Counted from the stretch's first letter, positions 1 through 11,997 are shown. The stretch: 64,000 nucleotides of DNA from Eretmocerus hayati (GCA_029851415.1 CM056742.1:76808748-76872747); one strand, 5' to 3'. The notes: generated by a model not told the origin, from the letters alone. Numbers and translations are program-made.

Positions 1-840
1 TGTATCTTGTCAATCCTTTCTTGTTCTTTCCTTTTCTTTGTATTCTTTTTTATTCCTTCTTTCGTTTCATTAATTTGTTTTCCTTCTAATTTTTTTTCTT
101 ATCTTTCATCATATTCTATATGCTTTTTTTTCCTTCTTCTCTTGCATGTTTTTCTGGGGAAATTGGATTTTCCAAAGTTCGACTGGTCATGAAGGCAACT
201 GAACGAGTGAGCCCTAGAAATCGAATGCATCTTCTCGCTTTGATGGAGCCCGTGCGGTTGGACCACCCTCTTCGCGGCATTCAAAACGTGTGCATTTTAT
301 GTCAAAATCGAATACCGGCTATATCGCGTCTATTTTCTCAGCATTCGATTGTGTCACTCTTTGCGTCATGCCCTACTCATTCACCGCTGTCTTCCTCTAG
401 GTTTCATCGAAACGTCCGTGTGCGAGGTCTAAAAGAATTGTACAGGGAGAACTCGTTTGGGAATGCTTAAACTGTGACTATGATGTTTTAGAGACGTCAG
501 CGTAATTCGATAACTGTACGTGGCGTCCGTTAGCCGTGTATCAGGAATTCTGCAACTCACTCCAACATTCTCTCTTCTTGAGTTCCTATTGAAAGAGTGA
601 GAAAGCCTCGGGGTACTTTTGAGTTTGTGAGCGCGTTATCTTCTAAGAAGTAGCATTCGATGAACTATGTATACCATTGTTACTCGATTCAGGGGTTAGG
701 TGAAGCTCTAGCCCTATTCTGATGGCTCAAAAGCTACGGCGGGGGGCGGGGGCGCAGTGAGCGGGCGAATCACGCGACCATAATGTCGTTCATGCATTGT
801 TCTTTCGAGGCTAGGACAGGATATGTGGATATTCCCAAAT
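1..840. other. AT-rich sequence without a recognised gene
   Basis: The first 180 bases are a T-rich, pyrimidine-biased stretch. The only longer open frame (about 116 codons, plus strand from 120) matches no family I know and has no convincing start or splice context. I see no repeat or gene here. Confidence 0.5.
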
Positions 841-1241
841 GATAGATAGATAGAATCTTTATTTGTCTTTTGACAAAACTCCATATACATTGGGTGAGAA
901 TACAGGATTTCAGTCTTGAATCTCGTGACAATATCACAGGTCATAATGGAAAATATAAACTATTGATAGAAAATCATCTTTGATATGAACTCATTACGTA
1001 ACATAGTTATCACAGGAGTGTTCTGTAAATTCTCACAGTCTGAAGGACTAGGCCATATTCATCATAAATCTGATGAAGTATCATACTACACAACAATTTT
1101 CTTCTAACTTAAGTGCCGGAGACTCTCAATCGCCACTGGGGAGGATACTTAATCTAATTGAAAAAGATATTCTCGAACCGCTATTTTGAAAGAGGCCAAA
1201 GATGGAAGGTGGCGTATTGGGGAGGGAATGGATTCCCAGAG

Positions 1242-2585
1242 TTAAGCACCTCTTATCTGGAAGGAGGAGCCTCCAATATCAGTTCGCATGAAGGAGGTAA
1301 CAAGGTCTTGGTGTTTAGCATCACCTCGCTTCGGATATTTGGGCTGGTACTTAGAGAACATTTCCGCCAGGTAACCTGGTTCTTTCAAATTCAAAATTTT
1401 AAACATTAGTATAGCTGTAAAATAGTCTCGGCGTCTATCAGTACGTAGCCAGCCCAATTGTTTCCTATACGGGGTAATGTGTTCCATTTTCCTCAGCCCA
1501 AATATATATCTCACATATGTATTGTTCATTCTCTGCATACGTTGCCTCTGATCATTCCCAGCATCTAGGTACACAATTGCATAGTAGTCTAGGTGAGGTA
1601 TGACTAAGCTCTCGACCAAGCGACGGCGAAGTGTCTCTGTAGTGCACACCCTGATGAACCGCAAACTATATAGGACGCGATTGACTTTACTGGTAATTTG
1701 ATTCATGTGCGGTTTCCACGATAATTCACAATCCAGAGTTACGCCAAGACTCGCGACTGTGTCGCTGAATGGGATCATCACTCCGCTCGGCATCACAACA
1801 CCTGAGAGACCCATCTTCTTCAGCTCAATGACATAACCTGCTGAGCTAAAGAAGATGGACTTGGTCTTTCCAGCGTTGAGCCGTAGACCAGAGCACTCAG
1901 CCCACTCTGCAACCAGTCTTGCCGCTTCCTCAAGTCTAGTAATTCCCTCTGCCAAGTTTTTCTTTTCAACGTGAAGGTAGATCTGGAGATCGTCTGCATA
2001 GAAAATGTGGCGGACCGACTTCCCTTTGAGCACTTCGGACAAGTCATTTACATACAGGCTGAAGAGTAGAGGTCCAACGACGGAGCCCTGTGGTACACCC
2101 AAATTGGTTGTGAGCCAATCGGATTCGCCTTTTTTTGAGATAACTCTTTGGGTGCGACCATGCAAGTAAGATTTCACCCACAAGAGCGCCGTCCTCGAAT
2201 AGCCCAGCTTCTGGAATTTGCTCAATAGTTTAGCCGGTGAGATAGTGTCAAAGGCTTTGCTAAAATCAAACAGCAGTAATAAAGTGATTTTCTTCTTATC
2301 AATTGCGACCCGAATGTCATCATTGAGTTTCAATAAAGCTGTCTGTGTACTATGATTTTGTCGAAAACCAGTCTGGAAGGGATCCAAAAGTTTCTTTTTC
2401 TCAAGATATTCCGCGATTTGGGAGTGGGCAATCTTTTCAAGAACCTTAGCAAGGAAGCACAGAAGAGCAATAGGTCGGAAGTCCGACCTATTGCTCTTCT
2501 GTGCGGCTGGGTATGAGGCTGGTAACAGATTACAGTAGTAAAGTTTGCGAATAATAACATTCCATTTGGTATTTTTCAGGTGGCA
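1242..2585 (-). pseudogene. LINE reverse transcriptase, C-terminal two thirds
   Basis: About 445 codons are open on the minus strand and bounded upstream by a stop at 2586-2588. Conserved reverse-transcriptase blocks appear in order: RPIALL near 2462-2477, the DFSKAFDT block, the VPQGSVVGPLLFSLYVNDL block, and the catalytic FYADDLQIY. These are followed by the thumb region and a C-terminal tail typical of Jockey/CR1-group ORF2. The endonuclease and the N-terminal part of ORF2 are missing, and no natural start codon can be assigned because the copy is truncated. The frame is otherwise intact, so insertion may be fairly recent. A perfect 40-bp palindrome sits in frame directly before the RPIALL block (separate entry). 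Family assignment to the Jockey superfamily is confident; the exact clade is not. Confidence 0.85.
2461..2500. repeat. Perfect 40-bp palindrome inside the LINE reverse transcriptase
   Basis: Two 19-base arms, AGAAGAGCAATAGGTCGGA and its exact reverse complement, are separated by two bases. The arm at 2461-2479 encodes the conserved RPIALL block on the minus strand; the other arm is its inverted copy. The reading frame runs through both. It looks like a snap-back duplication in or before insertion. Confidence 0.9.
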
Positions 2586-2588
2586 TTA

Positions 2589-3480
2589 TTCTCATTTAGA
2601 CATTACGGAGGACTTCAGGGATGAACAAGAGATTAACGGACGGATGCCATTGGGACGAGTATAATATCAAGTGCCTGTCAGCTTCCTAAAACTGTTTGAC
2701 TAATGAATTCAGACAATAAAATCTCATTATTAAATCTTTTACTTCAATTCTATAACCCCAAGCAAGGCCTCGGTTGTTTTTTCTTTTTTTTTTTTTCTAT
2801 AGTACCATCCCACTTCACCTGTTAGTGTCCCATACATGCTATCTAATGTGGATCAATTGACGCTCGAATTTCTTTTGTATGGTCCCCTTCTCCTCTTTTC
2901 CTTTTGACTGGTCCTGAATCACATCCCACACAGCTATTCGTCGACTTGCTGTATAGTATTATAATGTACGCTTGTGAGCTTCTCTTAACTTTCGATTTAT
3001 AGAACTCCTCTACGTATGTCTCAGTTCTCGTAATGTCCTCATCATCTAACCATGTCCCCAAATATAGATTTATTGGATTCTAGTACCTTATATTACGAGG
3101 TAAAATGAAGAGTAGAAGCTCGATCCCTCTAACTTTAGCGGAAATTTTCGGTAAAGATACATTCAATGTGCTCAGTAAAATCTGGTTTGAATGTCCCAAC
3201 AAATCATCTAGAGATACGTTCTATGTCGTTTATGGCTTCATTCAGGGTTGGGTAGTTTTAGACAGTCACATGTCTACCCCTACTAATGAATAATCTCAAT
3301 CAATCCTTAAGTTCATTTTGGGCGTGGTCGTAGCTCTAACTATTGTTCGCGTTTGATACTGCGAGCTGATACAATGTTCATGATAAAATCAATATGACAG
3401 TCTGTATACATGATATCCAATTAAGCATTCAGTCTCAGTAAGTTGCAGTCCTCAATTAATTTTTACTCTCTTTTCTGTGT
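2589..3480. other. No gene seen
   Basis: AT-rich sequence with a short T tract at 2778-2797. Open frames are short and resemble nothing I recognise. I see no inverted repeat or splice-supported exon. Confidence 0.45.
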
Positions 3481-3484
3481 TTGT

Positions 3485-3928
3485 GGGCTCAAACCACTAG
3501 ATTAGTTCCTATTTCTGTGGGTTCTAACCACTTGAGGGATCAATAATAATAACAAGAAATTCTTCCACTCGATTGACTTCTAGCTCAGTGTGGGCTCTAA
3601 CCACTTGGACAGTTCTTGATACTTGTGGGCTCTAACTACTTCTACAGTTCACTATGTTCTCACGCTCCAATAACTCCATTGATGCTTATTCATGACACTT
3701 CTCGATACTCGTGGGTTCTAACCAATCAAACAGTTCATTTTTTTTATTACTTGATCATTATCCATAGATGTGCTCTAACCATCTGGACAAATTTCGATAC
3801 TTGTGGGTTCTAACCATCCTAATAATTCATTTTTCTCGCGAGCTCTGATTACTTGATTGACCTCAGTTTATTGATACTTTGAACACCTTTTCATGCTCGT
3901 GGACTCAAATCACTCAGTTTACTCTCAA
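3485..3928. repeat. Degenerate short tandem repeats around TGTGGGCTCTAACCACTTG
   Basis: The motif tgtggg(c/t)tctaaccac recurs roughly every 50-70 bases with many changes and leads into the ordered 161-bp repeat that follows. It reads as an old, decayed minisatellite. Confidence 0.7.
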
Positions 3929-4442
3929 CTATGCGTGGGCTCAAACAACCTCAATACTTCCCTATACTTGTGAATTCCCATTGCGCGATTGACTCCTATT
4001 TCCTTGTCACTTCCATCTCCCTGGACCGTGAACGCTATTTTCAGGCCATAATTACACTGTAAACTTTCATCTATCTTGATGAATTTCGACTATGCGTAGG
4101 CTCTAACCACCTGAATACTTCCCTATACTTGTGAATTCCCATTGCGCGATTGACTCCTACTTCCTTGTCACTTCCATCTCCCTGGACCGTGAACGCTATT
4201 TTCAGGCCATAATTACACTATGAACTTTCATCTATCTTGATTAATTTCGACTATGCGTGGGCTCTAACCACCTGAATACTCCCCTATACTTGTGGATTCC
4301 CATTGCGCGATTGACTTCTATTTCCTTGTCACTTCCATCTCCCTGGACCACGAACGATATTTTCAGACCATACTTACGCTATAACCTTTCATCTATCTTG
4401 ATTAATTCCGAATATGCGTGTGCTCTAACCACACGAATACTC
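3929..4442. repeat. Tandem repeat, period about 161 bp, about 3.2 copies
   Basis: Units begin with ctatgcgtgggctct near 3929, 4090 and 4251, with a partial copy near 4412. Each contains the same blocks in order (cccattgcgcgattgact, ttccatctccctggacc, ttcatctatcttgat). Copies differ by scattered substitutions. Confidence 0.85.
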
Positions 4443-6408
4443 AATTAAATAAGCAAACGCGATCTTCTTGCTGAGTTTGAATGATGGAGGAATCCAGAAG
4501 GTCCACTTCCCCTCCAATTCCGTGAAACGCGAATATTTGTCATTCTTCATTGATCTATTATGAACTGAAAAGACTGATACTAATGGAGCTATATCCTTGA
4601 ATCTGCCATCTTAATGTGACGTTATTTGGAATAATGCCTTAACTTTGGTAATCTGAGACCGAACTTCCCTCTTCCTAACACGAGCTAAACCGTCAAATTA
4701 TAGTTCTCGAATATGTGTCAACTCTATTTCCATCTTTTGAATATGCTACCCGAGCAAGTACATACCTATATTATTTTGACATCATTCCCATTAACCTAAT
4801 ATCATTGCGACCCCTAATTCAACATGCGTTACCTCGACTATCATGTCGATAGTGAAAAGTCTCATCTCGACGTTCGAACAGATCATTACGATCAGGATGA
4901 CTCAAATCTTGATCATCTCCATAGTCATGACGAGAAATCTCTCGGTTGCTGTCGGATCTATCTAGGCTGGAACCATTTCGATCGATACCGAATTCATTGG
5001 TATGATCATGCCGGTGTCTATCACGTGTATCCTCAATCCTATTCTTATTGGATTTTGTTCGTCCTTGGAAAGCCTTTTGGGATCTATCAGCTCCACCCTT
5101 AATGATGACGCCTGAATTCACGTCATTCTCTGAAGACAGGCATTCGCTCAAAGTGTGCCCAAGAATTTGGCAATATTTACAGAATTTCGCACTCGGTCTC
5201 TCCTTTGAGTCCACACGGCATCCAGGAAATTCGGGAGAGAATCGCTCATCATGCATGGCGGCTAGTCTTATATCAGCTGTCTCTTGCGAAGCTTCCCCTT
5301 TCTTGCTTATTCTATTGAATGCTTCGTCTCCTAGTGCCTCAAGTAGTGGAACGAGTTCATGCTCGTTCATATTTGGAGCCGCCTTGGGGGAAAATGGACG
5401 CGTGCTGGTTCTATCTTCGACATTGACAGCTCGAGATATGGCGTCGTGTAGAGTCTTGGGACTAGTTGACCGTACTTGATGTTGAAGTGTTTCACCAAGA
5501 ACAAACATGAATTGTTGCAGCGCTTCAGCATCCGCGGTTGCGGTATGAGTAGTTCCGCGCGAAACAGACCTACGAAAAAGAGTCATGTCTTAAATTTTTT
5601 TCTCGACTTTCTTATTCGATTCTATGGTACAAAATATGAACCTTTCACTACCTATGGGGCCCCAAAAAAATTTTCTAGGTACCTTCAACGTACATCATTT
5701 TATCCTTTTGAATTATTTTCAACAAAAAAGTTAGGGTATTTTTTTCAATAAAATGAATTTTTCTCGAGTTCGTTCAGAGATACCGAGATGCGGTTTGCGG
5801 CATTCGGAAGGTCTTTGAAAAACCTATCGAAATCAGTCTTGTGAAGTTAATTTTGTTGTCTTGGGTGATTTTATCGGGCAAAAGAGTGAAAAACATAGAA
5901 GATTAAATTTCTCGAAAACCCAATTTTTAAAAATTTTGAGTATCTGATATTTTATGTGGAATTTCGTTTTCTTCCAGAAAAATGTAGTCCCGAATTCCTT
6001 TTTTGCGTTCCAACACCTATTTTTGCCAATTATCACAAATTCATTTCCCAGGTTTTCGGAAATCGTCTGTTTTCTGCGCATGCGCGGGAATTTGGATCCT
6101 TGAACTAATTCCATTGCAAAGCCAAGAAAATTTCCTTCAAAATGACAACTTGCCGAAGCAGGGTTGGTAGTCCATAACACGACACCTTAACTTTGCGATG
6201 TGTCACACATCGCACGATGTAGTTTTGACGCGGTGCGCGTGCGCGGGCATCTGGCTTCGAGATGAACGATGCGCGCCGAAAGAGAGGCAGATGAGATGAC
6301 AAACGAAAGGCTAGGCATCGCCGGCTCGGCACTCAGATGAATATTTGCATTTGTATTCGATTTAAATTTTTGATGAACTCAGAGTCGTGAAGGGATATTC
6401 TCTGAGGA

Positions 6409-8040
6409 CATGGGAAGCGATTCATGCATTGACTTCAAATCGAATCATGAAATTCGATTTCCGTGACCACATCCAAGGAGGAAAAGGCAACTTTTCTCGG
6501 TGTCCGGACTTGGTTTTCGACGCGGATTTTTAAAACTGTCTTGAGTATAAATGCTTTTATCATCCCAAAGTGATAAATATAGGTTCTTTATCATTATAAG
6601 GAGCCATTCATACAATGATTCCGAGTCGGCTGCTGAAATTCGATTTTTGTTGCCACATACAAGGAGAAAAAGTCACATTTTTTCGGCGTCCCGACATGGT
6701 TTTCGACGAAGATTTCTCAATCTGACTCGAGTAAAAATTTCTTTATCAACCCAGAGTGATAAATATAGCTTCTTCATCATCATGAGAAGCTATTCGGGCA
6801 TTGATTCCGGATCAAATCATGAAATTCGTATTTCGTTGCGACATACAAGGAGAAAAAGTCAAATTTCTTCGATATCCCGACTTGGTTTTCGACGCGGATT
6901 TTTCAATTTAACACGAGTAGAAATTTTTTTATCATTCCAAAGTCATAAGTATATGTTTTTCATTCTCGTGGAAAGCCGTTCGTACATTTATTTCGAATCG
7001 GATCGTGAAATTCGATTTTCCTTGCCACATACGAGGAGCAAAAGTGAAATTTTCTCGATATCCCGACTTGTTTTTCGACGCGGATTTCTCAATTTGACAC
7101 GAGTAAAAATCTCATGAGAAGAAAAACTCATATTCATCTTCTTGGGATGATAAGAAAATTTATAGTCGAGTCAGTTTGAAAATTTCGCGTCGAAAACCAA
7201 GTCCTGAGATCAAAAAATGTGAAATTTTTCTCTTGTATGTGGCAACGAAAATCGAATTTCATGATTTGATTCAGAATAAATGCATGAATGGCTCCTCATG
7301 ATGACGAAGAAGATACATTTATCGATTTGAGTTGATAAAGAAATTCTTACTCGAGTCAGTTTGAGGAATCCGCGCCGAAAAGCATGTCGGAACATCAAAA
7401 AAATGTGACTCCTTTCCTTGTATGTGGCAACAAAAATCGAATTTCATTAGCCAATTCGAAATAAATGTATCCATAGCTCCGGTGATGAAAAACATATATT
7501 TATCACTTTGGGACGATAGAGAAATATTTTCTCGAGTGGAATTGAAAAATCCGCGTCCAAAACCAAGTCGGGATATCGAAAAAATTTGAATTTTCCTCCT
7601 TGTATGTCGCAACGAAAATCGAATTTCATGATTTGATTCAGAATAAATGCATAAATGGCTTCTCATGATGATGAAGAAGCTATATTTATCACTCTGGGTT
7701 GATAAAGAAATTTTTACTCGAGTCAGATTGAGAAATCTTCGTCGAAAACCATGTCGGGACGCCAAAAAATGTGACTTTTTCTCCTTGTATGTGGCAACAA
7801 AAATCGAATTTCAGCAGCCGACTCGGAATCATCGTATGAATGGCTCCTCATAATGATAAAGAACCTATATTTATCACTTTGGGATGATAAAAGCATTTAT
7901 ACTCAAGACAGTTTCAAAAATCCGCGTCGAAAACCAAGTCCGGACATCGAGAAAAGTTGCCTTTTCCTCCTTGGATGTGGTCACGGAAATCGAATTTCAT
8001 GATTCGATTTGAAGTCAATGCATGAATCGCTTCCAATGTC
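6409..8040. repeat. Inverted array of about 186-bp tandem units in the foldback core
   Basis: On the left arm, units start near 6421, 6607, 6793 and 6979 (period 186). On the right arm about five inverted units occur with a period of 185-187. Because 186 is a multiple of three, the units give a repetitive open frame (plus strand 6551-7117) encoding about three copies of a 62-residue segment. This looks like a by-product of repeat length and not a gene. Confidence 0.85.
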
Positions 8041-8290
8041 CTCAGAGAATATCCCTTCATGACTCTGAGTTCATCAAAAATTTAAATCGAATACAAATGC
8101 AAATATTCATCTGAGTGCCGAGCCGGCGATGCCTAGCCTTTCGTTTGTCATCTCATCTGCCTCTCTTTCGGCGCGCATCGTTCATCTCGAAGCCAGATGC
8201 CCGCGCACGCGCACCGCGTCAAAACTACATCGTGCGATGTGTGACACATCGCAAAGTTAAGGTGTCGTGTTATGGACTACCAACCCTGTG

Positions 8291-8509
8291 CCGAAGTCAA
8301 TTCCATGCATTTGAACCGAATCTACAACGTATGAAAGATGAGCCTCCAGCTCGAGTGCGACACGTCGATGAACGCCATTGAACGGGGGCAGGCGTGGATT
8401 TTCCTTACTGCTGTCTGCAGTACCTCCGACCCACCTCTGAGGAACTATCAAGATTCAGTGGTCTTTTGAACGTTGCAACTCTGGCTCAAATGCATGGAAT
8501 TGACTTCGG
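8291..8509. mobile_element. Small inverted-repeat insert (219 bp) in one foldback arm
   Basis: Its ends are perfect 24-base inverted copies (8291-8314 and 8486-8509, beginning CCGAAGTCAATTCC). The equivalent place in the left arm (around 6160) lacks it. It is therefore a later insertion, or an ancestral loop lost from the left arm. No coding content. Confidence 0.7.
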
Positions 8510-9305
8510 CAGGTGGTCATTCTGAAGGGAGTTTTCTTGGCTTCCCAATGGAAATGGTTTTGAGGATCCTAATCCCCGCGCATACGCAGAAAACAGACGA
8601 TTTCCAAAAGCCTGGAAAATGGATTCGTGATAATTGGCAGAAATAGGCGTTAGAACGCAAAAAAGGAATTCGGGACTATTTTTTCCTGGAAGAATACAAA
8701 TTTTACATTAAATATCGAGAAATTTAATCTGCTATGTATTTCACTCTTTTGCCCGATAAAATCACCCAAGACATCAAAATCAACTTCACAAGACCGATTT
8801 CAATCGGTTTTTCAAAGACCTTCCGAATGCCGCAAACCGCATCTCTGTATCTTTGAACGAATTCGAGGAAAATTCATTTTATTCAAAAAAATACCCTATC
8901 TCTTTTGTTGAAAATAATTCAAAAGAACAAAGTCATGTACGTTTAAGGTACCTGGAGAATTTTTTTGGGGCCCCATAGGTAGTGGGGGGAGGGCCATAAA
9001 AGTTCATATTCTGTGCCATAGAATCGAATAAAAAAATTAAGAAAAAAATTTAAGACATGACCCTTTTCCGTAGGTCTGTTTCGCGCGGAACTACTCGTAT
9101 ATATTCCTCGCTCTCTAAAGTTCAACTTCTGGTCTGAATCGTACACGTTGTAGAGACGATCATGGAGTTTCTGAATTCTCAACCCGTAGCTGCCGGCACT
9201 CTCGCCCGGTCTTTGCTGCACTACTCTCAATTCGGCTAACACCTCATCGGCACCTCCGACTCCACTATTCTGCGTGGTCATATCGACAAGCAAGCGTTCG
9301 ACTGA

Positions 9306-9634
9306 CAAGGGGGGCCCACGAAGTGCGGGTCACCAAAGCTCACCAGACTTTTTTCACAGCCTTGTACTACCTAGAGTATGAAGAATCTAGAGTGACTCCG
9401 TCAAGTGGGCCCTCTGTCCGGAGTTCCAGCCTAGGACATTAGCATAGCCCATATAGGCCCGTGTTGAAAAGTGATATATATAGATATACTGACAATGCTA
9501 ATGTTTTTACTTGTAGCTCTGAACAGGGAGCCCATTTGACGGAGTTACTCTGGATTCTTCATATCCTAGGTGGTACGAGACTGTGGAAAAAGTTTGGTGA
9601 GATTTGGTGACCCGCACTTCGTGGGTCCCCCTTG
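9306..9634. mobile_element. MITE, 329 bp, long terminal inverted repeats, 3-bp duplication TGA
   Basis: The ends are inverted copies over about 125 bases, starting CAAGGGGGGCCCACGAAG at 9306 and mirrored at 9603-9634. TGA is duplicated at 9303-9305 and 9635-9637. The gag frame on the minus strand resumes in phase when the element and one duplicate are removed. There is no coding capacity. Three-base duplications occur in CACTA and PIF/Harbinger elements; the superfamily is not settled. Confidence 0.85.
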
Positions 9635-11548
9635 TGAGTTATATTGCGTGAGCCTCGCGGTAAAGCCTTCTGCTGCGTGGCCTGTGAGTTTACTCGCCAA
9701 AGCTGATATGATCTATGGTTCGGAATCTGGCCCGTATTCCTCCACAATGTAACGTACCGATTTACAAAATAATGCGAACATGTCGGGACTACCATCGTAC
9801 GGCATGATCTGATTGAGTGCTTGATGCAAGGAGAGACGAAACTTCGAACCTTGGCGGCGTTCGAAGTTCTGACTCTCGGATGAATTTCTCGCTTGCGAAC
9901 GACGTACCGTCGCGTGATTCGGATCCTGGTGGTTTCCATGCACGGTGTTCCCCAGGTCATCGGTATCGGGTGCAAACATTTCGGGATATTCATCGTCGGA
10001 AGAGTTGGGCTGGTCTACATATGCGTTCTTATAAGTTCGTGTGTCCTTTCGGGGTCGAGCTTGGTATTCCTGATTATTTGAAGCGGTTGTTTGGTAGCTA
10101 CTGCTAGGATTTTATGGCACTTGCGTTTCCTGACTTGGGTTCGCGCGCGATTGTCCGTTTTCGGGGTTAAATTTGAAGTTCTGTTGCACATACATATTCT
10201 GGACGCGGAGTCGTTCAATCTGATTGTCGGTGGTGGGTCTCATGACCTGTTCGCTTTGGTCTTGTGATTTCTGAGATATGGCATGTGAGTTGAATTGTTG
10301 GTTCACGCGAGGGTTCATTCTTTCGGGGCGTGATTCGATGTTACCACCATGTTGTTTATGGCTGAGATTTGTATTGTATCGAACGCGAGACTCTGCGTCC
10401 ATACTCGGAAGTCGGTGTCTAGAGTCATTATTCGGTAGCTCGTTGTTGCAATATCGCGGTTGGTGGATAGAGCCTCGGTCAAATTGAACGCGAGACTCTG
10501 CGTCCTTGCTCGAAAGTCGGTGGCTAGAGTCATTTTTACGACATACGCGTGACTGAGCATCCATACTCGAAAGTCGGGGGCTGCAGTCGTTAACGTTCCG
10601 GAGTCCAGCGTCCATACTTGAAAGTCGGAGGCATGGACTTCGATCGTTCTCATTACGATATTGTGAGTCTAAGCTACGGAAGCGACGTCCAGATGTTCTT
10701 TTGAGTTGACTGCGAGATCGCGTAACCTCAATTCCCGATCGATGATTTGACAAATCTTCTGAACCCCACAAGTCGTCATTGGCTGTAGCACAGTTCATTT
10801 GTTTCGTTGGATATTCAAACCAAGTGTCTGCGTTATTGAGGGTCTGTGAGTAGGTTTTTGTCAGTGGTGTCTTTGGGGAATCGGATTCGTCTATGCGTGA
10901 GGATTCCGCATTCATTTGCGAGGTTTTGAATTGTTCGTAGCCCTGCGTGAAGCTATCAAGTACGAGCCCGGATGTTTTAGGCCGTATCCCCGTAACTATT
11001 TCCTGTGATTCGAGATGTGACTTGATTGTTTCTAAAAGAGCCACTTCCGTTTCCGAAAAAAAATCGGGGTTCAACGACAGCACCCGTGTTATAACACGTA
11101 TCGCCGTTTCTGCGTGCATAGTTCCCGCGTGTTCTAGCCCAAGGTCAGCACTTATTAATGCAAAATAGGCAGCGCGTGCCCTCAAGTCTCCCTTGCCCAT
11201 CTCGTCATAATACCGTGTTTTAAGGTCTTGAGCCTCTAGAATAACTACTTCATGCGGTTGAGGGATTCCTCCCGTGGCTTCTGCTAGTCCGTTCCAATTG
11301 GGATCGTCAGGGGTATTAGTGGGCATAACTTGCAGTGATTCCGCAGTCATTTTGTTAACCTCCTGCCCTTCTGCCATTCCACTAGTTCCCGATAAGAGAT
11401 GTTTTAGTTGCACAGTGGCTAATTTCTGACGCGCTAGACCGAGAGTGCACAGTCGCGAGTAAGGAGATGATTGGTCGATCAGATTCGTGGAAAGTTGCTT
11501 ACTCATTCGATCATAGGTTTCACGTCTGATTTATGGGTGATAACAATA

Positions 11549-11995
11549 GGGAACTGACATAATTCCGGGAGATGTTATATTTTGAGAGCTTGCGGAAAAA
11601 TAGATATAGGAAAAAAAGTTGGAAATTCCTACGACGCCTCTATGGTTTTTAAATCATCATTGAAGTTTTAACAATTTGAATTGGCGCCATCTAATATGGC
11701 GACGGCTGCACATGTGCCACTAGATTTGCCATCTGTTGTGATGTCATTTCTCATCGGAAATTTTTATCTGAATCAGAATCGAGAGCTTATTTTACTCAAA
11801 TAATAGAAGTTCGCGGTGAAGAAACGCCTCAGAATCATCGTGGAAAATATTCTGAAGTCACGTGACTTATGTGCAGTCGCCGCCATATTGAATGGCGCCA
11901 ATTCAAAACCTGAAAAACTTCAGACTCAAATTTAAGTCACTAAAATTCTATAATATGAGCATTTTCAAATAATTTTTGTAGTCATGTCAGTTCTC
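11549..11995. mobile_element. MITE-like element, 447 bp, probable TA duplication
   Basis: The ends G(G/A)GAACTGACAT are mirrored and flanked by TA on both sides (11547-11548 and 11996-11997). Inner arms also match, including ttgaattggcgccat near 11670 against its complement near 11893. This is compatible with a Tc1/mariner-type MITE. It lies just upstream of the gag start. Confidence 0.65.
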
Positions 11996-11997
11996 TA

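Larger units (their letters stand above)
841..2585 (-). mobile_element. 5'-truncated non-LTR retrotransposon (Jockey/CR1-type LINE)
   Basis: Reading the minus strand, the element runs from a truncated reverse transcriptase through a short 3' UTR to a simple-sequence tail. The tail is an AATAAA-like stretch followed by TCTA repeats, visible on the plus strand as the gataga repeat at 841-852. A short tandem tail in place of long poly(A) is common in CR1/Jockey-group LINEs. Nothing upstream of the reverse transcriptase is present, so this is a dead-on-arrival 5' truncation. No clear target-site duplication was identified. Confidence 0.75.
5547..9096. mobile_element. Foldback DNA element, 3.55 kb, GAG termini, 4-bp duplication GTAT
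   Basis: The two halves are inverted copies of each other. The left end reads GAGTAGTTCCGCGCGAAA from 5547 and the right end is its reverse complement ending at 9096. The target GTAT is duplicated at 5543-5546 and 9097-9100; removing the element and one copy leaves the host gag frame in phase. Each arm has an outer block of about 0.85 kb and an inner block of tandem units of about 186 bp; the arms meet near 7125. The right arm carries an extra 219-bp insert at 8291-8509. There is no transposase. A second element with the same ends lies at 30663-32015. The 4-bp duplication and GAG-type ends recall the Sola superfamily, but that is from memory and unverified. Confidence 0.88.
4819..11506 (-). 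pseudogene. LTR-retroelement gag gene, broken by two insertions and two stops
   Basis: Pieces of one minus-strand frame lie at 11506-9635, 9305-9101 and 5546-4819. The first runs from a start codon at 11506, has an in-frame TAA at about 10112 and a TAG near 9713, and then enters a capsid-like region (the RPGESAGSYGLRIQKL block, near 9210-9160). The last contains the zinc knuckle CKYCQILGHTLSEC (C-x2-C-x4-H-x4-C) followed by an Arg/Asp/His-rich tail. The layout (long N-terminal region, capsid, single CCHC knuckle) fits gag of a Ty3/gypsy-like insect retroelement. A 329-bp MITE and a 3,550-bp foldback split it; the frame continues in phase after each. No protease, reverse transcriptase, integrase or LTR is visible nearby, so pol is lost or was never part of this copy. 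Family placement is inferred. Confidence 0.75.

Noticed and set aside
6105..8381. Duplicate 75- to 88-codon frames starting MPSRRCLAFRLS on both strands
   Set aside because: The same sequence in the two inverted arms; not a gene.
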